NCBI RefSeq assembly: GCF_034366625.1
Contig: NZ_JAXMIH010000007.1
Location: 1 to 64,000 of the forward strand
Direction: 5' to 3'
Length of the DNA stretch: 64,000 nucleotides
Source of the DNA: Prosthecobacter sp.
GTDB taxonomy: Bacteria; Verrucomicrobiota; Verrucomicrobiia; Verrucomicrobiales; Verrucomicrobiaceae
A program made the position numbers and the translations under genes. Within the stretch, counting starts at the first letter, position 1, and each line of letters starts with the position of its first letter. The notes under the pieces are model-generated. The model did no database searches, was not told where the DNA came from, and saw only the letters and a list, made by a program, of their open reading frames with translations. This document shows positions 15,644 through 25,426 of this stretch, in pieces.

Positions 15644-17275
15644 ATGAAAATTCTCACCACCAGCTACGGCATGGCCAGCGAAGAGGGAACTCCCTCCTCG
15701 GACGCCTTCGACGTGCGGTCGTGGAATCAAACGGTCATTGCGGTGCTCAGCGATGGCGCGGGCAGCGGCGAACCTGCGCGCGAAGCCGCCCAGCGTGCTG
15801 TCGGATCGCTCATCGAGCATTACAGCGCCCGCCCGCGCGCATGGTCGCCACAGCAGGCGCTCAGCACCTTTGCCCGCGTGCTCAACCGCACGCTGTATCA
15901 GGAATCGCAGGTGCGTTACGAGCGCACCGAGATGGTTGCCACGCTCGCCGCCGTGGTCATCGAGGGCGACACCCTCCATGGCATCAATCTGGGTGACTCC
16001 ACCGTCTGTCTCTGGCGCGATGGCACTCTGCGCACGCTTTCCACCGCGCATGTCGAAACGGAACGTTCCCACATCCTCACGCGTGCCCTGGGCATGAGTG
16101 AGGACGTCGAGCCGTTTTGCTTCACCACCACCCTGCAAGATGGGGATGTCGCCATGCTTTGCTCCGACGGCGTCTCCAATCACATTTCCGACGACGATCT
16201 CACCGCGGCCCTCGCCCTTCGCAGTTCCGCGCGCAGCATCGTGCTGGCCGCCCGCCAGAAGGCGAAGGCGGAAACGCTCGACGACATGAGCGCCCTCGTG
16301 CTCGACATTCATCAAACCGGCCGACTTCACGCCATGAATGCCCGCACCCTCACCATTCCCGCCGCTTTGAACAAAGGGGATCAAATCGACGGCTACGAAC
16401 TGCTGCGCTCATTTCATGGCACCAGCCGCGTTTGGCTGGCCGAGAAAGACGGCCAGCGTGTCGTCATCAAATTTGCCCCGGTCGAGGCCATCGACAGCCC
16501 GCAGCACCTCGAAGCCTTCACGCACGAGACCTGGAACGCCACCCGCGCGCAGTCCGCGCACTTCGTTCGCGCTTATGAGCCTGCCGGACAGACCATGCGC
16601 TACTACGTCATGGAGTTTGCCGATGCGCCCAGCCTGCAGGCCGTGCTGCGCGAACGCATGCTCTCCGTGGACTCCGCCATCGCCCTTGGCAAATTTCTCG
16701 GCGATGCCACGCAGACACTGCTGCGCCTCGATCTCGTTCATGGCGACATCAAGCCGGAAAACATCCTCTGCATCGGCGACTACACGAGTCTGAGCTTCAA
16801 GCTTGTCGATCTCGGCAGTGCCGCCGCCATCTTCTCCGTTTCCTCACGCGCAGGCACGGCCAGCTATCTCGCGCCGGAGCGTTTTCACAGCGCGCCCATC
16901 AGCGAGCGCACCGAGATCTTCGCCATTGGCGTCACGCTGTATCAGTCGCTCACCGGCAAGCTGCCCTACGGCCAGATCGAGCGCTTCCAGACACCTGTTT
17001 TTCATCCCGCGAAGCGCCTTTCCAAGATCAATCCAAACATCCCTTCCTGGCTGGAGGCCGTCATTCATCGTGCCATCGCCATCAAGCCGGAGCGCCGCTA
17101 CCAGCACTGCTCCGAGCTGGCCCACGATCTCGCGCATCCCGACCGCGTGCAGCCTTTCTTTGAAGCAGACACCCCGCTGCTGGAGCGCAACCCGCTCGCC
17201 TTCTACAAGACCGGCTTCTTCACTTTTCTGATCACCACGCTCTGGCTGGTATTCAAGCTGCTCAGTCAGAAGTGA
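15644..17275 (+). CDS. bifunctional PP2C phosphatase-Ser/Thr kinase with C-terminal membrane anchor
   Basis: A 543-residue fusion. Residues 1-230 form a PP2C-type phosphatase (metal-binding SDGAGSG, NLGDSTVCLWRDG, CSDGVSNHIS and DDMSALVL). Residues about 245-505 form a Hanks-type kinase: Lys276 in VVIKF, catalytic loop HGDIKPEN (His366, Asp368, Lys370, Asn373), DLG at 389 in place of DFG, then the activation end YLAPERF. One transmembrane helix (about 519-537) anchors it with the catalytic domains inside the cell. The glycine loop is degenerate (SFHGTS). In Pseudomonas aeruginosa a homologous phosphatase-kinase lies beside the nitrate carrier, nirBD and nitrate reductase genes (PA1782 region), so a post-translational role in nitrate uptake is plausible but unproven. 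Confidence 0.88.
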   Translation: MKILTTSYGMASEEGTPSSDAFDVRSWNQTVIAVLSDGAGSGEPAREAAQRAVGSLIEHYSARPRAWSPQQALSTFARVLNRTLYQESQVRYERTEMVATLAAVVIEGDTLHGINLGDSTVCLWRDGTLRTLSTAHVETERSHILTRALGMSEDVEPFCFTTTLQDGDVAMLCSDGVSNHISDDDLTAALALRSSARSIVLAARQKAKAETLDDMSALVLDIHQTGRLHAMNARTLTIPAALNKGDQIDGYELLRSFHGTSRVWLAEKDGQRVVIKFAPVEAIDSPQHLEAFTHETWNATRAQSAHFVRAYEPAGQTMRYYVMEFADAPSLQAVLRERMLSVDSAIALGKFLGDATQTLLRLDLVHGDIKPENILCIGDYTSLSFKLVDLGSAAAIFSVSSRAGTASYLAPERFHSAPISERTEIFAIGVTLYQSLTGKLPYGQIERFQTPVFHPAKRLSKINPNIPSWLEAVIHRAIAIKPERRYQHCSELAHDLAHPDRVQPFFEADTPLLERNPLAFYKTGFFTFLITTLWLVFKLLSQK

Positions 17276-17297
17276 ACCTTATTTCTCCTCCGCCGCA

Positions 17298-18917
17298 ATG
17301 ACACACGTCCCCCTCATTCCTGACAACGCTCCCTTCAGCAGCGAACAACGCGCCTGGCTCAATGGCTTCCTCGCCGGTGTGCTGAATCGTGGAGCTCCCG
17401 CCGGCATGTCTGCCCCGGTGGAGTCAAAACGCCCGCTGCTCGTCGCCTTCGGCAGTCAGAGCGGCAACGCGGAAAGTTTGGCCAAGCGGCTGGCCAGGGA
17501 AGCAACGAGTCGGGGTTTCACGGCGCGAGCCGCGGGCCTCGATTCGTTGCAACCTGCCGATCTCGTCAAGGAACAGAACGTCCTCGTCATCACCAGCACC
17601 TGGGGTGAGGGCGACATGCCGGACAACGCCGTCTCCTTCTGGGACAGCATCAATCAAAACGGCAGCAGTCCGAAGCTCGACGGCGTCAAATTCAGCATCC
17701 TCGCCCTCGGCGACAAAAACTACGGCGAAACTTTCTGCCTCGCTGGCAAAAAACTCGACGAACGTCTCGCCGAACTTGGTGCCACGCGAATCACCGAGCG
17801 TGTTGATTGCGATGTGGACTTCGACGATCTCGCGAAGAAGTGGTCCAGCGCCGCCTTCACCGCGTTGACCGGCTCCACCGAGACAACGGCCGCGACGGCT
17901 GAACCCGAGGAGACAGGCTTCACCAAGAAAAATCCCTTCCAGGCCAAGCTCGTCGCCAACGTCAATCTCAACGCGCGCGGCAGCGCCAAGGACACTCACC
18001 ACATTGCCCTTTCGCTGGCTGGTTCCGGTCTCAATTACGAAGTGGGTGACGCTCTCGGCGTCTATGTGCAAAACTGCCCCGAAGTGGTGGATGCCATCAT
18101 CGCTGCTCACGGCTTTGATGCACAGGCCGAGGTCACGCTGCCTGATGGCGGCACAGCGCCGCTTCGCGAAGCCCTTCTCAAGCATTACGAGGTGCGCAGT
18201 CTCTTTGGCAAAACTCCCGAAGCCAGCGTCACGCTCACCGCCTTCATCGAAAATCTCCGCAAGCTCCAGCCCCGCCTCTATTCCATCGCCTCCAGCCTCA
18301 AGGCGCATCCTGAGGAAGTGCATCTCTGCATCGCCGCCGTGCGCTATAGCGCTGACGGTGTGCCGCACAAAGGCGTCGCCTCCACCTTCCTGTCTGATCG
18401 CCTCGCGCTCGATGACACCACCGGCATCTACTTCCACGCTGCGAATCACTTCCGCCTGCCTGCGGACACGTCGAAGCCCGTCATCATGGTGGGCCCCGGC
18501 ACCGGCATCGCGCCTTTCCGCGCATTCCTCGAAGAACGTGAAGCCACCGCTTCTCCTGGCAAAAACTGGCTTTTCTTCGGCGATCAAAAACGCGCCTGTG
18601 ACTTCCTTTACCACGACCAGATCATTGAGTGGGTCCAGAAAGGTCATCTCACCCGCCTCGACACCGCCTTCAGCCGCGATCAAGAGGAGAAGATCTACGT
18701 CCAGACCCGCATGATGCAGGCCGCCAGCGAGCTTTGGCAATGGCTGGAGGAAGGCGCCCACTTCTACGTCTGCGGTGATGCCAAGCGCATGGCGAAGGAT
18801 GTCGATCAGGCCCTTCACGACATCATCCAAGCCGCTGGTGGAAAGTCCGCAGATGAGGCTGCCGCCTACGTCGCCCAAATGAAAAAGGAGAAACGCTATG
18901 CCCGCGATGTCTATTGA
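17298..18917 (+). CDS. CysJ-like diflavin reductase, probable electron donor to NirA
   Basis: A 539-residue diflavin flavoprotein of the CysJ/cytochrome P450 reductase class. After a short N-terminal helix (FSSEQRAWLNGFLAG, 13-27) comes an FMN flavodoxin domain (about 46-190; GSQSGNAE, TSTWGEGDMPDN, ALGDKNYGETFC), then an FAD/NADP ferredoxin-reductase domain (about 215-539; RLYSIASS binds FAD, GPGTGIAPFRAFLEER and FYVCGDA bind NADPH, and the C-terminal aromatic end is RYARDVY). It overlaps the nirA-like gene by 20 bases. The family normally feeds the sulfite reductase hemoprotein; here the neighbour is a nitrite-reductase-type siroheme protein, so electrons from NADPH to nitrite are the likely job. 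Confidence 0.9.
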   Translation: MTHVPLIPDNAPFSSEQRAWLNGFLAGVLNRGAPAGMSAPVESKRPLLVAFGSQSGNAESLAKRLAREATSRGFTARAAGLDSLQPADLVKEQNVLVITSTWGEGDMPDNAVSFWDSINQNGSSPKLDGVKFSILALGDKNYGETFCLAGKKLDERLAELGATRITERVDCDVDFDDLAKKWSSAAFTALTGSTETTAATAEPEETGFTKKNPFQAKLVANVNLNARGSAKDTHHIALSLAGSGLNYEVGDALGVYVQNCPEVVDAIIAAHGFDAQAEVTLPDGGTAPLREALLKHYEVRSLFGKTPEASVTLTAFIENLRKLQPRLYSIASSLKAHPEEVHLCIAAVRYSADGVPHKGVASTFLSDRLALDDTTGIYFHAANHFRLPADTSKPVIMVGPGTGIAPFRAFLEEREATASPGKNWLFFGDQKRACDFLYHDQIIEWVQKGHLTRLDTAFSRDQEEKIYVQTRMMQAASELWQWLEEGAHFYVCGDAKRMAKDVDQALHDIIQAAGGKSADEAAAYVAQMKKEKRYARDVY

Positions 18918-20649
18918 GCCCGCCACACTCGCGAATCCGATGAGCACCGACTTCTCGGCTGAGCAGAAGCACTACCTCGAAGGTTTCTTCGCAGGCATCG
19001 CCGCTGGTGGCGTTTCCTTCGGCGATCTCGCACCCGCGCCTGCCGCCGCACCCGCGGGTCCGTCCCTCGACGACCTCACCAAGGAAGAGCGCATCAAACG
19101 CGAGCTGCATCCCTTTGATGCCATTGAGCAGCTCGTCATGGATGCTCGCTGGAACTCGAAGCCTGAGCCCGAATCTGTTTTTCGCTACAAGTGGAATGGG
19201 CTGTTCTGGCTGAACCCGGTCAAAGACGGCTACATGTGCCGCCTGCGCATTCCTGGCGGCGTGGTGAAGAGCTACCAGCTTCGCGAGATCGCCGCCATCG
19301 CGCGCGATCTCACCACCGGCTACATCCAGATCACCACGCGGAACAATTTCCAAATCCGCCTCATCGAGCCGAAAAACTGCCCTGAAGTGCTGCGCCGCAT
19401 TCAAGGCTGCGGTCTTCATTCCAAGGGCGCGGGCGCGGACAACATCCGCAACATCACGATGAACCCGTGCGCCGGTTATGATCCCTATGAGATCATCGAC
19501 GTGCGTCCGCTCGTGAACGAACTCGCGACTCTGATCATCGGCTCCAAAGAGTTCTACGACCTCCCGCGCAAGTTCAATATCGCCTACGACGGTGGCGGCC
19601 TCATCTCCGCTGTCGAAGACACCAACGACATCGGAGCGAGCGCCGTGAAGATCGGTGAGAACAGTGAAGGCATCGAACCCGGCGTTTATTTCCGCATTGC
19701 CCTCGGTGGTGTCACCGGTCATCAAACCTTCGCCAGTGACTGGGGTGTGATCGTGAAGCCGGAGCAGCTCAACGACGTCATGGTCGCTCTGCTGCGCGTC
19801 TTCATCAAATTCGGCGACCGCACCAACCGCAAGAAGGCACGCTTCAAGTATGTCATCGAAGACAAAGGCCTCGATGGCGTTCTCGCCGAGACAGAAAAGC
19901 TGCTGCCCTTCAAACTGACGCGTCTTGCTCCCGATTCTGCCATCCAGGAGAAGCGCACGTTCTCACAGCAAGGTCACTCGCACGTCGGCACCTACCCGCA
20001 GAAGCAGGATGGCCTCGTGTATGTCGGTGCCACCGTTCCGGTGGGGCAAATGACCTCCAAGCAGCTCGAACGCGTCGCTGATCTCGCGGACAGCTACGGC
20101 AGTGGCGAAATTCGGCTCACCGTCTGGCAGAACTTCATCATTCCGAATGTCAAAACGGCCTATGCCGCCACCGTGGCGAAGTCCTTGAAGAAACTCGGCT
20201 TCCCCTGCGAAACTTCGCATCTGCGCAACGGCTTCATTGCTTGCACCGGCAACAAGTACTGCAAATTCGCCGCTAGCGACACCAAGGGTCACGCCATCGC
20301 CATGATGGAGTATCTCGACAAACGCGTGAAGCTCGACCAGCCCGTCAATGTTCACTTCACCGGCTGCGCCCACTCCTGCGCCCAGCACTTCATGGGCGAC
20401 ATCGGTCTGCTCGGGACCAAAGTGAAATCCGAGTCCGGCGAAGGCTACCACATCACCGTCGGCGGCGGCTTTGGTGAGAATCGCAAGATTGGCCGCCAGA
20501 TTTTTAGCGGTGTGGCCTTTGAAAGTCTCGGCACCACGCTTGAAGCCATGCTCAAAGGCTATCTCGACAAACGTAGCGCTGGAGAATCCTTCCACGCCTT
20601 CTGCAATCGGCACACCGTGGGCCAGCTTCAAGAGGCGTTCAGCGCATGA
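18898..20649 (+). CDS. nirA: NirA-family siroheme nitrite (or sulfite) reductase
   Basis: A 583-residue siroheme/[4Fe-4S] protein of the NirA/sulfite-reductase superfamily, with two ferredoxin-like half-domains and two siroheme-binding halves. The cluster cysteines are visible as C-x5-C (449 and 455, in ACTGNKYCKF) and C-x3-C (490 and 494, in TGCAHSCAQH). Siroheme-contact segments include TTRNNFQIR and RLTVWQNFIIPN. It should reduce nitrite to ammonium with six electrons. The N-terminus has a 15-residue segment, FSAEQKHYLEGFFAG, nearly the same as the start of the CysJ-like partner. ATG 18898 is supported by AAGGAG eight bases upstream. Sulfite as substrate cannot be excluded, but the flanking nitrate genes favour nitrite. 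Confidence 0.88.
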   Translation: MPAMSIEPATLANPMSTDFSAEQKHYLEGFFAGIAAGGVSFGDLAPAPAAAPAGPSLDDLTKEERIKRELHPFDAIEQLVMDARWNSKPEPESVFRYKWNGLFWLNPVKDGYMCRLRIPGGVVKSYQLREIAAIARDLTTGYIQITTRNNFQIRLIEPKNCPEVLRRIQGCGLHSKGAGADNIRNITMNPCAGYDPYEIIDVRPLVNELATLIIGSKEFYDLPRKFNIAYDGGGLISAVEDTNDIGASAVKIGENSEGIEPGVYFRIALGGVTGHQTFASDWGVIVKPEQLNDVMVALLRVFIKFGDRTNRKKARFKYVIEDKGLDGVLAETEKLLPFKLTRLAPDSAIQEKRTFSQQGHSHVGTYPQKQDGLVYVGATVPVGQMTSKQLERVADLADSYGSGEIRLTVWQNFIIPNVKTAYAATVAKSLKKLGFPCETSHLRNGFIACTGNKYCKFAASDTKGHAIAMMEYLDKRVKLDQPVNVHFTGCAHSCAQHFMGDIGLLGTKVKSESGEGYHITVGGGFGENRKIGRQIFSGVAFESLGTTLEAMLKGYLDKRSAGESFHAFCNRHTVGQLQEAFSA

Positions 20650-22193
20650 GCTATTGCGTCACAGAGGCCCTACGTGAGCAGCAGACACTGCGCACCCCGG
20701 TGGCTCTGTTCGCCGATGAATACGACTCCAAATCCGTCCGCGAGCGCTTCACGCATCTCATTCCGCTCTCGAAGCCGAATCCAGGGGAGCAGTATGGCTT
20801 TGAAGTGAATCTCGATGCCTGCACCGGCTGCAAGGCCTGCGTGGCGGCCTGCCACTCGCTCAACGGCCTCGATGAAGGCGAATCCTGGCGTGACATGGGC
20901 CTGCTCGTCGGCACGCGGAAGCAGCCGTATCTGCAAACCGTCACCACCGCGTGTCATCACTGCGCCGATCCCGCCTGCGCGGAAGGCTGCCCGGTACTCG
21001 CTTATGACAAAGATCCCGTCACCGGCATCGTGCGTCATCTCGATGACCAATGCATCGGCTGCAGCTACTGCATCCTGAAGTGCCCGTATGACGTGCCGAA
21101 GTTCAACTTGAAGCGCGGCATCGTGCGCAAGTGCGACATGTGCCAGGGCCGTCTCGCCGAGGGTGAGGCACCCGCCTGTGTGCAGGCCTGCCCGAACGAG
21201 GCGATCAAGATCAAGGTCGTGAAACTCGACGCCGTGCCGGATCGCGGGCAGATCATCGCCGGTGCCTTCGATTCGAGCTACACGCGGCCCACCACGACCT
21301 ACATCTCGGAAAAGCCGGTTCCCTCAGCCGCCAAAGCGGCAGATGCAGGCCGCATCGAGCTTGATCACGGTCACGAACCGCTTGCCTGGATGCTCGTGCT
21401 CACGCAGATGAGCGCCGGAACCTTCATCGGCTGCGCCGTGGCGATGTGGATGAATGCTCTGACACTACAGCAAGCCGCGATCACGAGTGCTGCGGCGCTT
21501 GTGATCGGTCTCGCAGGCATCGCCGTGAGCGTGCTGCATCTCGGCCAGCCGCTGAAAGCCTGGCGTGCGTTCCTCGGCTGGCGGAAGTCTTGGTTGTCGC
21601 GTGAGATCATCGCCTTTGGCGCTTTACCCGGCGGTGGCGCTGTGATCGCGGCGACGTGGTGGCTTGGAAATTACGAATGGATGCGCCTTGCCGTCACAGG
21701 CACCGCTGTTGCAGCCTTGGTGGCCGTGTTTTGCTCCGTGATGGTCTATGTGGACACGCGCAGGCCGTTTTGGTCGCTGACCATGACCGCAGGCAAGTTC
21801 TGCGGCACGATGCTGCTGCTTGGGGCCTGCGTTTGCGCGGCGGTGTGGGTCTGGTTCGGCATCGTGGCCGTTTACTGGGCGATGGCGATCAAAGTGCTGC
21901 TGCGCTGGAGCCTTTCGATCTGGGAAATCTCGCGTTTTCGGCTCGCTCTGGAGGATGAAACCTGCCCATGGCACAAATCGGCGCGTGTGATGCAGAAACA
22001 TCTGTCGCATCACCTCGAAGTGCGCGGTCTGTCCCTCATCATGACGGGCCTCATGATTCCTGTGCTGATTTCCGCTGGTGCCTCCGCGCAGTGGATGCTC
22101 CTGCTGTCGTTGCTGCTCACCTTTGGCAGCCAGCTTATTGAACGCCGTTATTTCTTCACCGCCGCCTCAGGCTCCAAAATGCCAGGAAACTGA
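20646..22193 (+). CDS. fused DmsB-DmsC: four-cluster ferredoxin plus quinol-oxidising membrane anchor
   Basis: A 515-residue fusion of two subunits that are separate in DMSO reductase. Residues about 45-215 are a DmsB/NrfC-like ferredoxin with four cysteine groups ([35 protein letters not shown] and CDMCQG...ACVQAC), enough for four [4Fe-4S] clusters. Residues about 240-515 are a DmsC-like anchor with about eight hydrophobic helices, including [16 protein letters not shown], a typical DmsC segment. Its start overlaps the nirA stop (ATGA) and its stop is two bases before the nitrate reductase start. With no signal peptide, the clusters face the cytoplasm, so it probably passes electrons from menaquinol to the cytoplasmic nitrate reductase. 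That pairing is inferred from position. Confidence 0.88.
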   Translation: MSYCVTEALREQQTLRTPVALFADEYDSKSVRERFTHLIPLSKPNPGEQYGFEVNLDACTGCKACVAACHSLNGLDEGESWRDMGLLVGTRKQPYLQTVTTACHHCADPACAEGCPVLAYDKDPVTGIVRHLDDQCIGCSYCILKCPYDVPKFNLKRGIVRKCDMCQGRLAEGEAPACVQACPNEAIKIKVVKLDAVPDRGQIIAGAFDSSYTRPTTTYISEKPVPSAAKAADAGRIELDHGHEPLAWMLVLTQMSAGTFIGCAVAMWMNALTLQQAAITSAAALVIGLAGIAVSVLHLGQPLKAWRAFLGWRKSWLSREIIAFGALPGGGAVIAATWWLGNYEWMRLAVTGTAVAALVAVFCSVMVYVDTRRPFWSLTMTAGKFCGTMLLLGACVCAAVWVWFGIVAVYWAMAIKVLLRWSLSIWEISRFRLALEDETCPWHKSARVMQKHLSHHLEVRGLSLIMTGLMIPVLISAGASAQWMLLLSLLLTFGSQLIERRYFFTAASGSKMPGN

Positions 22194-22195
22194 CC

Positions 22196-24379
22196 ATGAT
22201 CACCGCACCTGCCATGACCTTTCGCGAGTGGGATGGACCGCTCACCACCGATCTCGTTCGTGAGCCGGCAAAGTTCGGTCTCGGCCAGGTGCCGTCACGT
22301 TTGGTGCCGGACGCCACCACGAAGGCCATCTGCGGCTTTTGCTCCACGGGCTGTGGCTTGAAAATTCATCTCAAGAATGGCGAGGCGATCAATCTCACGC
22401 CTGATCCCGACTATCCCGTCAATCTCGGCACCGCCTGTCCGAAGGGTTGGGAGGCTCTCACGGTGCTCGATGCGCCGGATCGTGCCACGATGCCGTTGCT
22501 GCATGGCAAGGAGGTCGATTGGGACACCGCGCTCAAATACTTCTGCGAGAAGATGCGCGAGATCCTCGACAAACATGGCCCCGAAGCGGCTGCTTTCTTG
22601 AGCACCGGCCAGATCATGTTCGAGGAGATGGCCTTCCTCGGTGCGTTGGCGAAATTTGGCATGGGCATCCTCCACGGTGATGGCAACACGCGTCAATGCA
22701 TGGCCACCGCCGTCACCGCCTACAAGGAGAGCTTCGGCTTTGATGCGCCGCCCTTCACCTACGCGGACTTTGAGGAGAGCGACGTGCTCGTCTTCGTCGG
22801 TGCGAATCCGTGCATCGCACATCCGATCATGTGGCAGCGCGTGCTGCGCAATCAGCGCAACCCGGAGATCATCGTCATCGATCCTCGCACGACGGAGACC
22901 GCGATGGCCGCCACGCAGCATTACGCCATCAAGCCCAAGAGCGATCTCACGCTGCTTTACGGCATCGCGCATCTCATCATTCGCGAGGGCGGACTCGATG
23001 CGGCCTTCATCCGCGAAAACACCAACGGCTTTGAGGACTTCGAGAAATTCGTCGCCGACTTCACGCCGGATCGGGTTGCTGAAGAAACCGGCATCAGCAC
23101 CGAGCGTCTCGCCCATTTTGCCCGGACGATCATCACTGGAACACCCCGCGTCTCCTTCTGGTGGACGATGGGCGTCAATCAAGGCCATCAGGCCACGCGC
23201 ACGGCCCAGGCCATCATCAATCTCGCGTTGATGACGGGCAACATCGGCAAACCCGGCACTGGAGCCAATTCCATCACCGGCCAGTGCAATGCGATGGGAT
23301 CGCGCCTGTTCTCAAACACCACGACCTTGCTCGGCGGTCACGATTTTCGCAACCCGAGGCATCGTGAGAAGATCGCCGCCGCCACGGGCATTCCCGTGGA
23401 GCGCATCCCGGATCGCCCCAGCCTCGCGTATGATCAAATCATCAAAGCGGCTGATGAAGGCACCGTGAAAGCCATCTGGTTTGTGGCCACGAATCCGAGC
23501 CACTCATGGATCGACCAGAACGAGATCAACCGCATCCTCGACAAGCTCGACTTCCTCGTCGTGCAGGACATGTACTGCACCACCGAGACCGCGAAACGCG
23601 CGCATCTTGTGCTTCCGGCCGCCGGTTGGGGTGAGAAGGAAGGCTGCTTCATCAACAGCGAACGCCGCATCGGCTACTCGCCCAAAGTGCGCCGCGCTCC
23701 CGGCCAGGCGCTGGCCGATTTCCACATCTTCCGTCTCCTCGCCCACTACTGGGGCTGCGAGGACTTGTTCCGAGGCTGGAGCAGTCCGGAGGCGGTCTTT
23801 CGTGTGCTGCAACGCTGCTCGGAAGGGCAGCCTTGTGACATCACCGGCATCGACGGCTATGAGATGGTGCGGAAATCAGGCGGCGTGCAGTGGCCGTTGC
23901 GGAAAGATGAAAAATTAAAGATCAAAGCTGAAAGGCGCTTGTTTGCCGATGGGAAGTTCTACACGCCGGACAAGCAGGCGAAGTTTGTATTTGATGCGCC
24001 TGTGGAAGCGCCGGAGCAGTGCAGCACGGAGTTTCCGTTCATTCTGATGACAGGGCGCGGCACGAGCGCGCAGTGGCATACGGAGACGCGCACGCGGCAT
24101 TCAGCGGTGCTGGCCAAGATGATGCCGGAGGAACTGATGCTTGATCTGAATCCAGCCGACGCGGCTCGGCTCGGCATCCGCGATGGCGCGAAGGTGCGCG
24201 TCATCTCCAAGCGCGCTGAAATCACTCCCAAAGCCCGCATCACCTCCTGCGTGAAGCCCGGCGAGGTGTATCTGCCGATGCACGATGCCCGGGTGAATCA
24301 GCTCACGCACGCATCATTTGATCCGCACAGCCGCCAGCCGAGCTACAAGCACTCGGCGGTGCGGGTGGAGGCAAAGTAG
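22196..24379 (+). CDS. nasC: cytoplasmic molybdopterin nitrate reductase catalytic subunit (NasC/NarB type)
   Basis: A 727-residue bis-MGD molybdoenzyme that should reduce nitrate to nitrite. The N-terminal [4Fe-4S] ligands are Cys46, Cys49, Cys53 and Cys81 ([10 protein letters not shown] ... TACPKG). The molybdenum ligand is Cys168 in [10 protein letters not shown]. Further family text: [47 protein letters not shown] and the C-terminal domain with [20 protein letters not shown]. There is no Tat signal, so the enzyme is cytoplasmic and assimilatory rather than a periplasmic NapA. Compared with Klebsiella NasA it lacks the C-terminal [2Fe-2S] extension. A strong bidirectional terminator follows immediately. 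Confidence 0.93.
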   Translation: MITAPAMTFREWDGPLTTDLVREPAKFGLGQVPSRLVPDATTKAICGFCSTGCGLKIHLKNGEAINLTPDPDYPVNLGTACPKGWEALTVLDAPDRATMPLLHGKEVDWDTALKYFCEKMREILDKHGPEAAAFLSTGQIMFEEMAFLGALAKFGMGILHGDGNTRQCMATAVTAYKESFGFDAPPFTYADFEESDVLVFVGANPCIAHPIMWQRVLRNQRNPEIIVIDPRTTETAMAATQHYAIKPKSDLTLLYGIAHLIIREGGLDAAFIRENTNGFEDFEKFVADFTPDRVAEETGISTERLAHFARTIITGTPRVSFWWTMGVNQGHQATRTAQAIINLALMTGNIGKPGTGANSITGQCNAMGSRLFSNTTTLLGGHDFRNPRHREKIAAATGIPVERIPDRPSLAYDQIIKAADEGTVKAIWFVATNPSHSWIDQNEINRILDKLDFLVVQDMYCTTETAKRAHLVLPAAGWGEKEGCFINSERRIGYSPKVRRAPGQALADFHIFRLLAHYWGCEDLFRGWSSPEAVFRVLQRCSEGQPCDITGIDGYEMVRKSGGVQWPLRKDEKLKIKAERRLFADGKFYTPDKQAKFVFDAPVEAPEQCSTEFPFILMTGRGTSAQWHTETRTRHSAVLAKMMPEELMLDLNPADAARLGIRDGAKVRVISKRAEITPKARITSCVKPGEVYLPMHDARVNQLTHASFDPHSRQPSYKHSAVRVEAK

Positions 24380-24434
24380 CCCTGTTGCTGTGCAACAGGC
24401 TTCTGAGCAGTTGCACAGCAACTGCGCTACTTTT
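24376..24434. terminator. large hairpin terminator at the end of the nitrate cluster
   Basis: GTTGCTGTGCAAC (24384-24396) is the exact reverse complement of GTTGCACAGCAAC (24410-24422), flanked by GTAGC/GCTAC (24376-24380 and 24426-24430) and followed by TTTT. Each half can also fold into its own 8-bp hairpin (CCTGTTGC/GCAACAGG; GCAGTTGC/GCAACTGC). It lies between two convergent genes and probably terminates both. Confidence 0.7.
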
Positions 24435-25375
24435 CAAAACGGAGGCGGTGGAAATCCAGGCGGCGGGCGCATGCCGGGGCCGCCGCGTCGGCCACGACCA
24501 CCAGGAGGCGGACCGAATCCACCGCCGGGCGGGCCTCGACGTTCAAAGCTGGCGTCCGGCGTGCCGGCAAACTGACGCGGAATGAAAGGATACTCATTCG
24601 TGAGCACATAATAATAGGTGCCCGCAGGAAACTCCGACGTGACGCCGAAGCGACCGTTGCTGGCATCGAGATCGCCCGCGCCTTCGATGTATTCGTAGTC
24701 GTTCACGAAAGCGCCGTCGTACTTGCCGCCGGGAGAGCCTGTGGGCCGTGCACCTTGTTTGATGGCGTAGCTGGTGGCGAGCTTCTTCAAGCCGCTGCCG
24801 GCATCCTTCGCCTCGCTGTAACCCCACGGCCCATAGATCGGGAAACCATCCGCCGCCCAGCCGATGAGCGTCATCTTCGGCTGGTCACCGCCGAGTTTTT
24901 CGAGCAGGCCGTTCGGGATGCCGTGGTAATGATACGCGCCGTTTGGCTGCACATGCGCGTTGCTGGAGTCGAGGCCGAGATTGATCGCGCCGCCATGCGG
25001 TTCGTACTGCCAGCCGCTGCCGGGATCACCTTTCCACCATTCGGCGGCGAAGGGATCAAACACCACACCGTTCACGGCGATGCCGAAGGGCTGCATGCGG
25101 TAGGCCACCGGCTTCCCGGCCACCTGCGGTTTCAGCGGCACCTTGTAGTCGTAGTTCTGCGGCGCGATGACGTTGGGATTGTTGCGATTGGGAAACTGCC
25201 CCGGCGTGTGATCAGGAATGCCGTTCGCCTGGATGCGGCGGTACTTCCCATCCGTGGTGATCTTGACCTGGCTCGGTGGCAGTTGCGTGGAGGCGGCGAG
25301 ACAGGCCGAAACGAAAACGACGCCACTGGTGCGGAGCAGCAGTGCAGGGAAGGTGATGGTGCGGGAGAACCTCAT
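24434..25375 (-). CDS. secreted YHYH-domain protein
   Basis: A 313-residue exported protein named for the motif YHYH, seen here in NGAYHYHGIPN, followed by the characteristic IGWAADGFPIYGPWGY. YHYH proteins occur in many marine and soil bacteria; no activity is established to my knowledge, though the histidine motif suggests metal binding. The signal peptide runs to about residue 28 (ACLA|AS) when translation starts at ATG 25375; the longer frame to 25405 adds a hydrophilic decapeptide before it and is less likely. The C-terminal 30 residues are a Gly/Pro/Arg low-complexity tail. The gene is convergent with the nitrate reductase gene and unrelated to it in function. Confidence 0.8.
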   Translation of the reverse strand: MRFSRTITFPALLLRTSGVVFVSACLAASTQLPPSQVKITTDGKYRRIQANGIPDHTPGQFPNRNNPNVIAPQNYDYKVPLKPQVAGKPVAYRMQPFGIAVNGVVFDPFAAEWWKGDPGSGWQYEPHGGAINLGLDSSNAHVQPNGAYHYHGIPNGLLEKLGGDQPKMTLIGWAADGFPIYGPWGYSEAKDAGSGLKKLATSYAIKQGARPTGSPGGKYDGAFVNDYEYIEGAGDLDASNGRFGVTSEFPAGTYYYVLTNEYPFIPRQFAGTPDASFERRGPPGGGFGPPPGGRGRRGGPGMRPPPGFPPPPF

Positions 25376-25426
25376 GTTGCGAACATAACCCCGGCGATCT
25401 GCCAATGTTACCGAGGTTTTTCGTCT

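Noticed and set aside
17424..18947. 507-codon minus-strand frame
   Set aside because: Antisense to the diflavin reductase with strong domain evidence on the plus strand.
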